64,000 nucleotides of DNA from Salmonella enterica subsp. houtenae serovar Houten (GCA_900478215.1 LS483478.1:496001-560000), one strand, 5' to 3'; shown: positions 18,670 to 27,968, counted from the stretch's first letter. The notes: a model not told the origin generated them from the letters alone. Program-made: numbers and translations.

Positions 18670-18698
18670 TTGCATTTTTTACCCAAAACGAGTAGAAT
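18670..18698 (+). promoter_or_regulatory. metY promoter
   Basis: TTGCAT (18670-18675), 17-base spacer, TAGAAT (18693-18698), about 15 bases before the mature tRNA 5' end. This fits a stable-RNA promoter that also serves the nusA operon. Confidence 0.7.
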
Positions 18699-18713
18699 TT
18701 GCCACGTTTCAGG

Positions 18714-18790
<77 letters not shown>

Positions 18791-18913
18791 CTTTCCCTTA
18801 GAGTTCTTTTTCAAATATACTGTGAAGACTATGTCCTTCGTAGCTGGATTTGAAAAAAATTCTTTCGGAAGGTACACCAGGCCGCCGTTGCGGTTATAGG
18901 GTTCAGTTATCTA

Positions 18914-18939
18914 AAGCCCCGATTTATCGGGGTTTTTTG
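18914..18939 (+). terminator. First leader terminator before rimP
   Basis: AGCCCCGATTTATCGGGGTTTTTTG, hairpin with T-run, between metY and rimP. A partial terminator or processing point in the nusA operon leader. Confidence 0.8.
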
Positions 18940-18960
18940 TTATCTGACTACAGAATAACT

Positions 18961-18981
18961 GGGCTTTAGGCCCTTTTTTTA
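18961..18981 (+). terminator. Second leader terminator before rimP
   Basis: GGGC-TTTAG-GCCC followed by seven T residues, ending 16 bases before the rimP start. It forms a tandem pair with the hairpin at 18914-18939. Confidence 0.7.
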
Positions 18982-18997
18982 TGTCTTGGGGGTGGGC

Positions 18998-19450
18998 TTG
19001 TCCACATTAGAGCAAAAATTAACAGAGATGATTACAGCGCCAGTTGAAGCGTTAGGCTACGAGCTGGTCGGCATCGAATTTATTCGCGGTCGCACATCCA
19101 CACTGCGCATCTATATTGATAGTGAAGATGGCATCAATGTTGATGATTGTGCTGATGTGAGCCACCAGGTAAGCGCGGTGCTGGACGTTGAAGATCCTAT
19201 CTCCGTGGCTTACAACCTTGAAGTCTCGTCACCGGGTCTCGATCGTCCTATGTTCACTGCCGATCATTATGCGCGTTTCCAGGGTGAAGAAGTTGCGCTG
19301 GTTCTTCGCATGGCGGTACAGAACCGTCGCAAGTGGCAGGGCATTATCAAAGCGGTGGACGGTGAAATGATTACCGTCACAGTCGAAGGCAAAGATGAAG
19401 TGTTCGCGCTGAGTAATATCCAGAAGGCGAACCTGGTTCCCCACTTTTAA
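18998..19450 (+). CDS. rimP: RimP, 30S ribosome maturation factor
   Basis: Cytoplasmic factor that assists assembly of the 30S subunit, especially the central pseudoknot and 3' domain. With the TTG start at 18998 the product has 150 residues, the E. coli length, beginning [26 protein letters not shown] lies just upstream. Two domains: alpha/beta N-terminal (to about 90, with [17 protein letters not shown]) and an SH3-like C-terminal domain. In-frame TTG 18986 and GTG 18992 are possible alternatives. nusA begins 27 bases downstream. Confidence 0.96.
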
Positions 19451-19477
19451 CAGTCTGGATGAGGTGAAAAGCCCGCG

Positions 19478-20980
19478 ATGAACAAAGAAATTTTGGCTGT
19501 TGTTGAAGCCGTCTCCAACGAAAAAGCGCTGCCACGCGAAAAAATTTTTGAAGCGCTGGAAAGTGCGCTGGCGACAGCAACAAAGAAAAAATATGAGCAG
19601 GAGATCGATGTTCGTGTAGAAATCGATCGTAAAAGCGGTGATTTTGATACGTTCCGCCGTTGGTTGATCGTTGAAGAAGTGACCATGCCGACGAAGGAAA
19701 TTACCCTGGAAGCGGCGCGCTTTGAAGACGAAAGTCTGAACGTCGGCGACTATGTTGAAGATCAGATTGAATCTGTCACCTTTGACCGTATCACCACGCA
19801 GACTGCGAAACAGGTTATCGTGCAGAAAGTCCGTGAAGCCGAACGGGCGATGGTTGTCGATCAGTTCCGCGACCAGGAAGGCGAAATCGTCACTGGCGTG
19901 GTGAAGAAAGTGAACCGCGACAATATCTCTCTGGAAATTAAATCCGAAGGGATGGCCGGTAACGCTGAAGCGGTGATTCTTCGTGAAGATATGCTGCCGC
20001 GCGAAAACTTCCGTCCTGGCGACCGTATTCGCGGCGTGCTGTATGCTGTTCGCCCGGAAGCGCGTGGCGCGCAGTTGTTCGTTACTCGTTCCAAGCCGGA
20101 AATGCTAATTGAACTGTTCCGCATTGAAGTGCCGGAAATCGGCGAGGAAGTGATTGAAATTAAAGCAGCGGCTCGCGATCCGGGGTCTCGTGCCAAAATC
20201 GCGGTGAAAACCAACGATAAACGTATCGATCCGGTCGGCGCTTGCGTGGGTATGCGTGGCGCGCGCGTTCAGGCGGTCTCTACCGAGTTGGGCGGCGAGC
20301 GTATTGATATCGTGCTGTGGGATGATAACCCGGCGCAATTCGTCATTAATGCGATGGCGCCCGCAGACGTTGCGTCTATCGTGGTGGACGAAGATAAGCA
20401 TACCATGGATATTGCCGTTGAAGCCGGCAATCTGGCGCAGGCGATCGGACGTAATGGTCAGAACGTCCGCCTGGCTTCGCAATTGAGCGGCTGGGAACTC
20501 AACGTAATGACCGTTGATGACCTGCAGGCTAAACATCAGGCTGAAACACATGCCGCTATCGAGATCTTTACTAAATATCTTGATATTGATGAAGAGTTCG
20601 CGACCGTTTTGGTAGAAGAAGGCTTCTCCACGCTCGAAGAACTGGCCTATGTGCCAATGAAAGAACTGCTGGAAATTGACGGCCTTGATGAGCCGACCGT
20701 TGAAGCACTGCGCGAGCGTGCTAAAAACGCACTGGCCACTCTGGCGCAGGACCAGGAAGCAAGCCTCGGTGATAACAAACCGGCTGACGATCTGTTGAAT
20801 CTGGAAGGATTAGATCGCGATATGGCTTTCAAACTGGCGGCTCGTGGTGTTTGTACGCTGGAAGATCTCGCCGACCAGGGCATTGATGATCTGGCTGATA
20901 TCGAAGGGTTGACCGACGAAAAAGCCGGTGAGCTGATTATGGCTGCCCGTAATATTTGCTGGTTCGGCGACGAAGCGTAA
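19478..20980 (+). CDS. nusA: NusA, transcription elongation/antitermination factor
   Basis: RNA polymerase-binding factor for pausing, intrinsic termination and rRNA/lambda antitermination. 500 residues. Domains: N-terminal RNAP-binding domain (1-about 125), S1 (about 135-205), KH1 and KH2 (about 205-350, with GMRGARVQAV and IGRNGQNVRL), and two acidic C-terminal repeats (about 360-500). E. coli NusA as I recall it has 495 residues. The extra five lie in S1, where NISLEIKSEGMAGNAEAVI replaces a shorter NISLDLGNNAEAVI. The reading frame is intact. Confidence 0.97.
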   Translation: MNKEILAVVEAVSNEKALPREKIFEALESALATATKKKYEQEIDVRVEIDRKSGDFDTFRRWLIVEEVTMPTKEITLEAARFEDESLNVGDYVEDQIESVTFDRITTQTAKQVIVQKVREAERAMVVDQFRDQEGEIVTGVVKKVNRDNISLEIKSEGMAGNAEAVILREDMLPRENFRPGDRIRGVLYAVRPEARGAQLFVTRSKPEMLIELFRIEVPEIGEEVIEIKAAARDPGSRAKIAVKTNDKRIDPVGACVGMRGARVQAVSTELGGERIDIVLWDDNPAQFVINAMAPADVASIVVDEDKHTMDIAVEAGNLAQAIGRNGQNVRLASQLSGWELNVMTVDDLQAKHQAETHAAIEIFTKYLDIDEEFATVLVEEGFSTLEELAYVPMKELLEIDGLDEPTVEALRERAKNALATLAQDQEASLGDNKPADDLLNLEGLDRDMAFKLAARGVCTLEDLADQGIDDLADIEGLTDEKAGELIMAARNICWFGDEA

Positions 20981-21004
20981 TAAACTGTAGCAGGAAGGAA
21001 CAGC

Positions 21005-23683
21005 ATGACAGATGTAACCGTAAAAGCGCTGGCCGCAGAGAGACAGGTTTCCGTGGATCGCCTGGTACAGCAGTTTGCTGATGCAGGTATCCGGAAATCT
21101 GCTGACGACTCTGTGTCCGCGCAAGAAAAACAGACTTTACTGGCGCACCTGAACCGCGAAGCGAGTTCTGGTCCCGATAAACTGACGCTGCAGCGTAAAA
21201 CGCGCAGTACTCTGAACATTCCAGGTACCGGTGGAAAAAGTAAATCGGTACAAATCGAAGTCCGCAAGAAGCGCACCTTTGTAAAACGCGACCCGCAAGA
21301 GGCAGAACGCCTTGCCGCGGAAGAACAGGCGCAGCGTGAAGCGGAAGAGCAAGCCCGTCGTGAGGCAGAAGAACAGGCCAAACGCGAGGCGCAACAAAAA
21401 GCTGAACGCGAGGCCGCAGAACAAGCTAAGCGTGAAGCCGCTGAAAAAGCGAAACGTGAAGCTGCGGAAAAAGACAAAGTGAGCAATCAACAAACTGACG
21501 ATATGACCAAAACCGCCCAAGCCGAAAAAGCCCGCCGTGAGAATGAAGCTGCAGAGCTGAAGCGTAAAGCGGAAGAAGAAGCGCGTCGCAAACTTGAAGA
21601 AGAAGCGCGTCGTGTAGCAGAAGAAGCTCGCCGTATGGCGGAAGAGAACAAATGGACTGCAACGCCTGAGCCTGTAGAAGACACCAGTGACTATCATGTC
21701 ACCACTTCTCAGCATGCTCGCCAGGCCGAAGATGAAAGCGATCGTGAAGTCGAAGGCGGTCGTGGTCGCGGCCGTAATGCAAAAGCGGCGCGTCCGGCGA
21801 AAAAAGGCAAACATGCCGAATCCAAAGCCGATCGCGAAGAAGCGCGTGCTGCGGTTCGCGGCGGTAAAGGCGGCAAGCGTAAAGGGTCTTCTTTACAGCA
21901 AGGCTTCCAGAAGCCCGCTCAGGCCGTTAACCGCGACGTGGTGATCGGCGAAACCATCACTGTTGGCGAACTGGCGAACAAGATGGCGGTGAAAGGCTCT
22001 CAGGTCATCAAAGCGATGATGAAACTGGGCGCCATGGCCACCATCAATCAGGTCATCGACCAGGAAACTGCACAGCTGGTCGCCGAAGAGATGGGCCACA
22101 AGGTTATCCTGCGTCGTGAAAACGAGCTGGAAGAAGCGGTAATGAGCGATCGTGATACCGGCGCTGCGGCTGAACCGCGCGCACCGGTTGTGACCATCAT
22201 GGGCCACGTTGACCACGGTAAGACCTCTCTGCTGGACTACATTCGTTCAACGAAAGTGGCCTCCGGTGAAGCGGGCGGTATTACCCAGCACATCGGCGCC
22301 TACCACGTTGAAACTGACAACGGTATGATCACTTTCCTGGATACCCCGGGCCATGCCGCGTTTACCTCAATGCGTGCTCGCGGCGCCCAGGCAACGGATA
22401 TCGTGGTTCTGGTGGTTGCAGCCGACGACGGCGTGATGCCGCAGACCATTGAAGCTATCCAGCATGCGAAAGCGGCAGGTGTGCCGGTTGTGGTTGCGGT
22501 GAACAAAATCGATAAGCCGGAAGCCGATCCGGATCGCGTTAAGAACGAACTGTCCCAGTACGGCATTCTGCCGGAAGAGTGGGGTGGTGAAAGTCAGTTC
22601 GTCCACGTGTCTGCGAAAGCGGGTACCGGTATCGACGAACTGCTGGACGCTATCCTGCTGCAGGCCGAAGTGCTGGAGCTGAAAGCGGTACGCAAAGGTA
22701 TGGCGAGCGGCGCGGTCATTGAATCCTTCCTTGATAAAGGTCGTGGTCCGGTGGCTACTGTTCTGGTTCGCGAAGGTACGCTGCACAAAGGTGACATTGT
22801 ATTGTGCGGTTTCGAATATGGCCGCGTTCGTGCGATGCGTAACGAGCTGGGCCAGGAAGTACTGGAAGCGGGTCCGTCCATTCCGGTGGAAATTCTCGGC
22901 CTGTCCGGCGTTCCGGCAGCCGGTGATGAAGTGACCGTAGTCCGTGATGAGAAGAAAGCGCGTGAAGTAGCGCTGTACCGTCAGGGCAAATTCCGTGAAG
23001 TGAAACTGGCGCGTCAGCAGAAATCGAAACTCGAGAACATGTTCGCCAACATGACCGAAGGCGAAGTTCACGAAGTGAACATCGTGCTGAAGGCTGACGT
23101 ACAGGGTTCCGTGGAAGCGATCTCCGACTCCTTGCTGAAACTGTCTACCGACGAAGTGAAAGTGAAGATCATTGGTTCTGGCGTAGGGGGTATCACCGAA
23201 ACCGACGCCACCCTGGCTGCGGCATCCAACGCGATTCTGGTTGGCTTCAACGTTCGTGCCGATGCGTCTGCACGTAAAGTGATCGAATCTGAAAGCCTGG
23301 ATCTGCGTTACTACTCCGTCATCTATAACCTGATCGACGAAGTGAAAGCGGCGATGAGCGGTATGCTGTCTCCGGAACTGAAACAGCAGATCATCGGTCT
23401 GGCTGAAGTGCGCGATGTGTTCAAATCGCCGAAATTCGGCGCGATCGCGGGCTGTATGGTTACCGAAGGTACGATTAAACGCCATAACCCAATCCGCGTA
23501 CTGCGCGACAACGTGGTTATCTATGAAGGCGAGCTGGAATCCCTGCGCCGCTTCAAAGATGACGTTAACGAAGTCCGTAACGGCATGGAATGTGGTATCG
23601 GCGTGAAGAACTACAACGACGTTCGCGTTGGCGATATGATTGAAGTGTTCGAGATTATCGAGATCCAACGTACCATCGCTTAA
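21005..23683 (+). CDS. infB: InfB, translation initiation factor IF2
   Basis: GTPase that brings fMet-tRNA to the 30S subunit and promotes subunit joining. 892 residues (E. coli 890). It has the IF2_N domain (1-about 50), a long charged helix made of EAREQAKREA-like repeats (about 95-230), a second IF2_N-type domain, the G domain with GHVDHGKTS (near 400), DTPGH and NKID, then domains II-IV. The internal starts that give IF2-beta and IF2-gamma in E. coli have counterparts at GTG 21479 (codon 159) and ATG 21503 (codon 167). Confidence 0.98.
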   Translation: MTDVTVKALAAERQVSVDRLVQQFADAGIRKSADDSVSAQEKQTLLAHLNREASSGPDKLTLQRKTRSTLNIPGTGGKSKSVQIEVRKKRTFVKRDPQEAERLAAEEQAQREAEEQARREAEEQAKREAQQKAEREAAEQAKREAAEKAKREAAEKDKVSNQQTDDMTKTAQAEKARRENEAAELKRKAEEEARRKLEEEARRVAEEARRMAEENKWTATPEPVEDTSDYHVTTSQHARQAEDESDREVEGGRGRGRNAKAARPAKKGKHAESKADREEARAAVRGGKGGKRKGSSLQQGFQKPAQAVNRDVVIGETITVGELANKMAVKGSQVIKAMMKLGAMATINQVIDQETAQLVAEEMGHKVILRRENELEEAVMSDRDTGAAAEPRAPVVTIMGHVDHGKTSLLDYIRSTKVASGEAGGITQHIGAYHVETDNGMITFLDTPGHAAFTSMRARGAQATDIVVLVVAADDGVMPQTIEAIQHAKAAGVPVVVAVNKIDKPEADPDRVKNELSQYGILPEEWGGESQFVHVSAKAGTGIDELLDAILLQAEVLELKAVRKGMASGAVIESFLDKGRGPVATVLVREGTLHKGDIVLCGFEYGRVRAMRNELGQEVLEAGPSIPVEILGLSGVPAAGDEVTVVRDEKKAREVALYRQGKFREVKLARQQKSKLENMFANMTEGEVHEVNIVLKADVQGSVEAISDSLLKLSTDEVKVKIIGSGVGGITETDATLAAASNAILVGFNVRADASARKVIESESLDLRYYSVIYNLIDEVKAAMSGMLSPELKQQIIGLAEVRDVFKSPKFGAIAGCMVTEGTIKRHNPIRVLRDNVVIYEGELESLRRFKDDVNEVRNGMECGIGVKNYNDVRVGDMIEVFEIIEIQRTIA

Positions 23684-23703
23684 TCTTCGTTAAGATTGCT
23701 GAT

Positions 23704-23736
23704 TGTAGGCCGGGTAAGCGAAGCGCCACCCGGCAT
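23704..23736. repeat. Single REP unit between infB and rbfA
   Basis: GTAGGCCGGGTAAGCGAAGC...CGCCACCCGGCATG, one REP hairpin inside the operon. Confidence 0.75.
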
Positions 23737-23741
23737 GAATT

Positions 23742-23768
23742 TAAAAGGGGCTGAATGCCCCTTTTTTG
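23742..23768 (+). terminator. Terminator-like hairpin between infB and rbfA
   Basis: AAAAGGGGC-TGAAT-GCCCCTTTTTTG, stem with T-run, only 23 bases before rbfA. It should lower expression of rbfA-truB relative to infB. Confidence 0.7.
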
Positions 23769-23790
23769 TCTTTATTCTGGAGAATTTATT

Positions 23791-24192
23791 ATGGCGAAAG
23801 AATTCGGTCGCCCGCAGCGTGTGGCCCAGGAGATGCAAAAAGAGATTGCCATCATCCTGCAGCGCGAAATTAAAGACCCGCGCTTGGGTATGATGACTAC
23901 CGTCTCCGGTGTTGAAATGTCGCGTGACCTGGCTTATGCCAAAGTGTATGTCACCTTCCTGAACGACAAAGATGAAGACGCGGTAAAAGCGGGTATCAAA
24001 GCGTTGCAGGAAGCGTCTGGTTTCATCCGCAGCTTGCTGGGTAAAGCGATGCGTCTGCGCATCGTACCGGAACTGACCTTCTTCTACGACAACTCGCTGG
24101 TGGAAGGGATGCGTATGTCCAACCTGGTGACTAACGTGGTGAAACATGACGAAGAACGTCGTGTGAACCCGGACGACAGCAAGGAGGACTGA
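23791..24192 (+). CDS. rbfA: RbfA, 30S ribosome-binding factor
   Basis: KH-fold protein that binds immature 30S subunits and helps 17S rRNA processing; needed for growth in the cold. 133 residues, as E. coli, beginning [19 protein letters not shown]. The ATG at 23791 has TGGAG upstream. An in-frame ATG at 23755 lies before the hairpin and would add non-homologous residues. Its TGA overlaps the truB ATG by one base. Confidence 0.97.
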
Positions 24193-25136
24193 TGAGTCGT
24201 CCTCGTCGTCGCGGCCGCGATATTCATGGCGTTCTGCTGCTGGATAAGCCGCAGGGCATGTCCAGCAATGACGCGCTGCAGAAAGTTAAGCGCATCTACA
24301 ATGCCAACCGCGCCGGGCATACTGGCGCGCTGGACCCGCTGGCGACCGGCATGTTGCCGATTTGTCTCGGTGAAGCGACAAAATTTTCACAGTACCTGCT
24401 GGATTCTGACAAACGCTATCGTGTTATTGCCCGTCTGGGGCAGCGCACGGATACCTCTGACGCCGATGGTCAAATCGTGCAGGAACGTCCGGTGACTTTC
24501 AGCGCTGAGCAGCTTGCGAGCGCGCTGGAGACCTTTCGTGGGGATATCGAACAGATTCCGTCGATGTATTCGGCGCTGAAATATCAGGGCAAGAAGCTGT
24601 ACGAATATGCCCGCCAGGGTATCGAAGTGCCGCGCGAAGCCCGCCCGATTACCGTTTACGAACTGCTGTTTATTCGTCACGAAGGTAACGAGCTTGAACT
24701 GGAAGTTCACTGCTCGAAAGGCACCTATATTCGTACCATTATTGATGATTTAGGTGAGAAACTGGGCTGTGGCGCACACGTTATTTACCTGCGCCGTCTG
24801 ACGGTCAGTAAGTACCCGGTTGAGCGAATGGTCACGCTGGAGCATTTGCAGACGCTGGTAGCACAGGCGGAACAGCAGGGCCTTCCGGCGGCGCAGTGGC
24901 TCGATCCATTATTGATGCCAATGGATAGTCCGGCTTCGGACTATCCTGTTGTTAATCTGCCGTTAACATCTTCGGTATACTTCAAAAATGGCAACCCGGT
25001 TCGTACCACGGGCGCGCCGTTGAAGGGACTGGTTCGTGTGACGGAAGGTGAAGACGGTAAATTTATCGGTATGGGCGAAATCGACGACGAAGGCCGTGTC
25101 GCGCCCCGTCGGTTGGTAGTAGAGTGCCCGGCGTAA
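24192..25136 (+). CDS. truB: TruB, tRNA pseudouridine-55 synthase
   Basis: Makes pseudouridine 55 in the T loop of almost all tRNAs. 314 residues, E. coli length. The catalytic Asp is D48 in GHTGALDPLATG. The core fold continues through KGTYIRTIIDDLG, and a C-terminal PUA domain (about 250-314) is complete. It overlaps rbfA at TGATG. Confidence 0.98.
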   Translation: MSRPRRRGRDIHGVLLLDKPQGMSSNDALQKVKRIYNANRAGHTGALDPLATGMLPICLGEATKFSQYLLDSDKRYRVIARLGQRTDTSDADGQIVQERPVTFSAEQLASALETFRGDIEQIPSMYSALKYQGKKLYEYARQGIEVPREARPITVYELLFIRHEGNELELEVHCSKGTYIRTIIDDLGEKLGCGAHVIYLRRLTVSKYPVERMVTLEHLQTLVAQAEQQGLPAAQWLDPLLMPMDSPASDYPVVNLPLTSSVYFKNGNPVRTTGAPLKGLVRVTEGEDGKFIGMGEIDDEGRVAPRRLVVECPA

Positions 25137-25222
25137 CGTCGCTTCGTCTTGCGATAAGAGAGCGCTGCGAGTAGAATACCGCCGCTTAACGTCGCGTAAA
25201 TTATTTAACAGTTTGCGTGGCG

Positions 25223-25286
25223 TACACTGGGATCGCTGAATTAGAGATCGGCGTCCTCTCATTCTTAAATACTTTGGAGTTTTAAA
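25223..25286 (+). promoter_or_regulatory. rpsO promoter -10 and S15 autoregulatory leader
   Basis: TACACT at 25223-25228 is a plausible -10. The leader that follows (GATCGCTGAATTAGAGATC ... ACTTTGGAG) closely matches the E. coli rpsO leader that folds into the pseudoknot bound by S15 to trap the 30S subunit. Repeats GATCGC...GATCGGCG are visible. Confidence 0.65.
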
Positions 25287-25556
25287 ATGTCTCTAAGTAC
25301 TGAAGCTACAGCTAAAATCGTTTCTGAGTTCGGTCGTGACGCAAACGACACCGGTTCTACCGATGTTCAGGTTGCTCTGTTGACTGCACAGATTAACCAC
25401 CTGCAGGGTCACTTTGCAGAGCACAAAAAAGATCACCACAGCCGTCGTGGTCTGCTGCGTATGGTTTCTCAGCGTCGTAAACTGCTCGACTACCTGAAAC
25501 GTAAAGATGTTGCACGCTACACCGCGCTGATTGAGCGTCTGGGCCTGCGTCGCTAA
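25287..25556 (+). CDS. rpsO: Ribosomal protein S15
   Basis: Primary 16S rRNA-binding protein of the 30S platform and autorepressor of its own mRNA. 89 residues, [18 protein letters not shown], with the RNA-binding [19 protein letters not shown] segment. The strong TTGGAG site belongs to the regulatory leader. A clear terminator follows; pnp is reached by read-through and its own promoter. Confidence 0.98.
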
Positions 25557-25575
25557 TTCTTGTGAGTTTCTGAAA

Positions 25576-25600
25576 GAAGGGGCCTTACGGCCCCTTTTTT
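25576..25600 (+). terminator. rpsO terminator
   Basis: GGGGCC-TTAC-GGCCCC followed by six T residues, 20 bases after the rpsO stop. Confidence 0.92.
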
Positions 25601-25650
25601 CAAGTGGACGGCAGCAATTCACTGGAAACTAATGTATTGTTGCTATGAAT

Positions 25651-25743
25651 GATCTTCCGTTGCAGAGGTTCGCGCGGCTAATGAGAGGCTTTACCCATAT
25701 CAGGGTTAGGGTTGTCATTAGTCGCGAGGATGCGCAGAAGATC
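25651..25743 (+). promoter_or_regulatory. pnp leader stem-loop (RNase III/PNPase autocontrol)
   Basis: A long imperfect inverted repeat. GATCTTC (25651-25657) pairs with GAAGATC (ending 25743), and GCGCGGCTAATGA pairs with TCATTAGTCGCG nearer the loop. In E. coli this double-stranded leader is cut by RNase III and then attacked by PNPase to autoregulate pnp. The architecture is preserved here. Confidence 0.75.
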
Positions 25744-25796
25744 GGGTATTAACGACGGCGCGTATTGTGCCGTCAAAAATTGGAAAGGATATTATT

Positions 25797-27932
25797 TTGC
25801 TTAATCCGATCGTTCGTAAATTCCAGTACGGTCAGCATACCGTTACGCTGGAAACTGGCATGATGGCGCGTCAGGCCACTGCCGCTGTTATGGTAAGCAT
25901 GGATGACACCGCCGTATTCGTTACCGTTGTCGGCCAGAAAAAAGCCAAGCCAGGCCAGGACTTCTTCCCACTGACCGTTAACTATCAGGAGCGTACCTAC
26001 GCTGCTGGCCGTATCCCGGGCAGCTTCTTCCGTCGTGAAGGCCGTCCAAGCGAAGGCGAAACCCTGATCGCGCGTCTGATTGACCGCCCGGTTCGCCCGC
26101 TGTTCCCGGAAGGTTTCGTTAACGAAGTGCAGGTGATCGCCACCGTCGTTTCCGTTAACCCGCAGGTTAACCCGGATATCGTGGCGATGATCGGCGCATC
26201 CGCTGCGCTGTCGCTGTCCGGCATTCCGTTCAACGGCCCAATCGGCGCGGCGCGTGTTGGCTATATCAACGACCAGTACGTACTGAACCCGACCCAGGAC
26301 GAGCTGAAAGAGAGCAAACTGGACCTGGTGGTTGCCGGTACCGAAGCGGCTGTGCTGATGGTGGAATCCGAAGCTGAACTGCTGAGCGAAGACACTATGC
26401 TGGGCGCGGTGGTATTTGGTCACGAGCAGCAACAGGTCGTTATCCAGGCGATCAACGATCTGGTGAAAGAAGCCGGTAAACCGCGTTGGGACTGGCAGCC
26501 GGAAGCCGTCAACGACGCGCTGAACGCGCGCGTTGCTGCGCTGGCTGAATCTCGTCTGAGCGATGCGTACCGCATCACCGATAAACAAGAGCGCTATGCT
26601 CAGGTTGACGTAATCAAATCCGAAACCATCGATCAGCTTATTGCTGAAGATGAAACTCTGGATGCTAACGAGCTGGGCGAAATCCTGCACGCGATTGAGA
26701 AAAACGTGGTGCGTAGCCGCGTACTGGCAGGCGAGCCGCGTATTGATGGCCGTGAAAAAGACATGATCCGTGGTCTGGACGTACGCACTGGCGTACTGCC
26801 GCGTACCCACGGTTCCGCTCTGTTCACCCGTGGTGAAACGCAGGCGCTGGTTACCGCAACGCTGGGCACTGCCCGTGACGCGCAGGTGCTTGATGAACTC
26901 ATGGGCGAGCGCACTGACAGCTTCCTGTTCCACTACAACTTCCCTCCGTACTCCGTAGGCGAAACCGGCATGGTCGGTTCTCCGAAGCGTCGTGAAATTG
27001 GTCACGGTCGTCTGGCGAAGCGCGGCGTGCTGGCAGTGATGCCGGACATGGATAAATTCCCGTACACCGTTCGCGTGGTGTCTGAGATTACTGAATCCAA
27101 CGGTTCTTCCTCTATGGCTTCCGTGTGCGGCGCTTCTCTGGCGCTGATGGACGCTGGCGTGCCAATTAAAGCCGCCGTTGCGGGGATCGCGATGGGTCTG
27201 GTGAAAGAAGGCGACAACTACGTTGTACTGTCTGACATTCTGGGTGACGAAGACCACCTGGGCGATATGGACTTCAAAGTGGCGGGTTCCCGCGACGGTA
27301 TCTCTGCGCTGCAGATGGATATCAAAATTGAAGGTATCACCAAAGAGATCATGCAGGTTGCTCTGAACCAGGCGAAAGGTGCGCGTCTGCACATCCTGGG
27401 CGTGATGGAACAGGCGATCAACGCGCCGCGCGGCGATATCTCTGAATTCGCGCCGCGTATCCATACCATCAAGATCAGCACGGACAAGATCAAAGATGTG
27501 ATCGGTAAAGGCGGTTCTGTGATCCGCGCGCTGACTGAAGAGACCGGCACTACCATCGAAATCGAAGATGACGGTACTGTGAAGATCGCGGCGACCGACG
27601 GTGAAAAAGCGAAATACGCTATCCGTCGTATCGAAGAGATCACCGCGGAGATCGAAGTCGGTCGTATCTACAATGGTAAAGTGACCCGTATCGTTGATTT
27701 TGGCGCGTTTGTTGCCATCGGCGGCGGTAAAGAAGGTCTGGTTCACATCTCTCAAATCGCGGATAAGCGTGTAGAGAAAGTGACCGACTATCTGCAGATG
27801 GGTCAGGAAGTCCCGGTTAAGGTTCTGGAAGTTGACCGCCAGGGCCGTGTTCGTCTGAGCATTAAAGAAGCAACCGAGCAGTCTCAACCTGCGGCTGCGC
27901 CGGAAGCGCCGGCGAGCGAACAGGCCGAGTAA
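25797..27932 (+). CDS. pnp: PNPase, polynucleotide phosphorylase
   Basis: 3'-5' phosphorolytic exoribonuclease, a trimer and core part of the RNA degradosome. With the TTG start at 25797 the product has 711 residues as in E. coli, beginning MLNPIVRKFQYGQ; GGAAAGGA lies upstream. Two RNase PH domains (about 10-140 and 310-520) flank an all-alpha linker. KH (about 555-615, with IGKGGSVIRAL) and S1 (about 620-690) follow. A minor in-frame upstream start (25767) lies inside the leader and is unlikely. Confidence 0.98.
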   Translation: MLNPIVRKFQYGQHTVTLETGMMARQATAAVMVSMDDTAVFVTVVGQKKAKPGQDFFPLTVNYQERTYAAGRIPGSFFRREGRPSEGETLIARLIDRPVRPLFPEGFVNEVQVIATVVSVNPQVNPDIVAMIGASAALSLSGIPFNGPIGAARVGYINDQYVLNPTQDELKESKLDLVVAGTEAAVLMVESEAELLSEDTMLGAVVFGHEQQQVVIQAINDLVKEAGKPRWDWQPEAVNDALNARVAALAESRLSDAYRITDKQERYAQVDVIKSETIDQLIAEDETLDANELGEILHAIEKNVVRSRVLAGEPRIDGREKDMIRGLDVRTGVLPRTHGSALFTRGETQALVTATLGTARDAQVLDELMGERTDSFLFHYNFPPYSVGETGMVGSPKRREIGHGRLAKRGVLAVMPDMDKFPYTVRVVSEITESNGSSSMASVCGASLALMDAGVPIKAAVAGIAMGLVKEGDNYVVLSDILGDEDHLGDMDFKVAGSRDGISALQMDIKIEGITKEIMQVALNQAKGARLHILGVMEQAINAPRGDISEFAPRIHTIKISTDKIKDVIGKGGSVIRALTEETGTTIEIEDDGTVKIAATDGEKAKYAIRRIEEITAEIEVGRIYNGKVTRIVDFGAFVAIGGGKEGLVHISQIADKRVEKVTDYLQMGQEVPVKVLEVDRQGRVRLSIKEATEQSQPAAAPEAPASEQAE

Positions 27933-27942
27933 GGTTGCCTTT

Positions 27943-27968
27943 TGCCCTCCGCACTGCGGAGGGCTTTA
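27943..27968 (+). terminator. Terminator after pnp
   Basis: GCCCTCCGC-ACT-GCGGAGGGC, perfect 9-bp stem followed by TTTAGA; a modest U-run. Confidence 0.75.

Larger units (their letters stand above)
25572..25745 (-). ncRNA. sraG: SraG-like sRNA locus (rpsO-pnp gap)
   Basis: In E. coli the sRNA SraG is encoded in the rpsO-pnp gap on the strand opposite to pnp and takes part in PNPase control. The same gap is conserved here. The rpsO terminator hairpin, read on the minus strand, is GGGGCC-GTAA-GGCCCC followed by TTCTTTC and could end such an RNA. The 5' end is not determined; limits are approximate and the call rests on synteny. Confidence 0.4.

Noticed and set aside
21300..21640. Tandem-repeat look of the infB N-terminal region
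   Set aside because: It is the normal charged helix of enterobacterial IF2, not a separate repeat element.
22367..23668. 433-codon open frame antisense to infB
   Set aside because: Mirror frame of a highly expressed gene, without start signals or homology.
25773..27887. 704-codon open frame antisense to pnp
   Set aside because: Caused by codon bias of pnp; composition is that of a mirror frame and no family fits.
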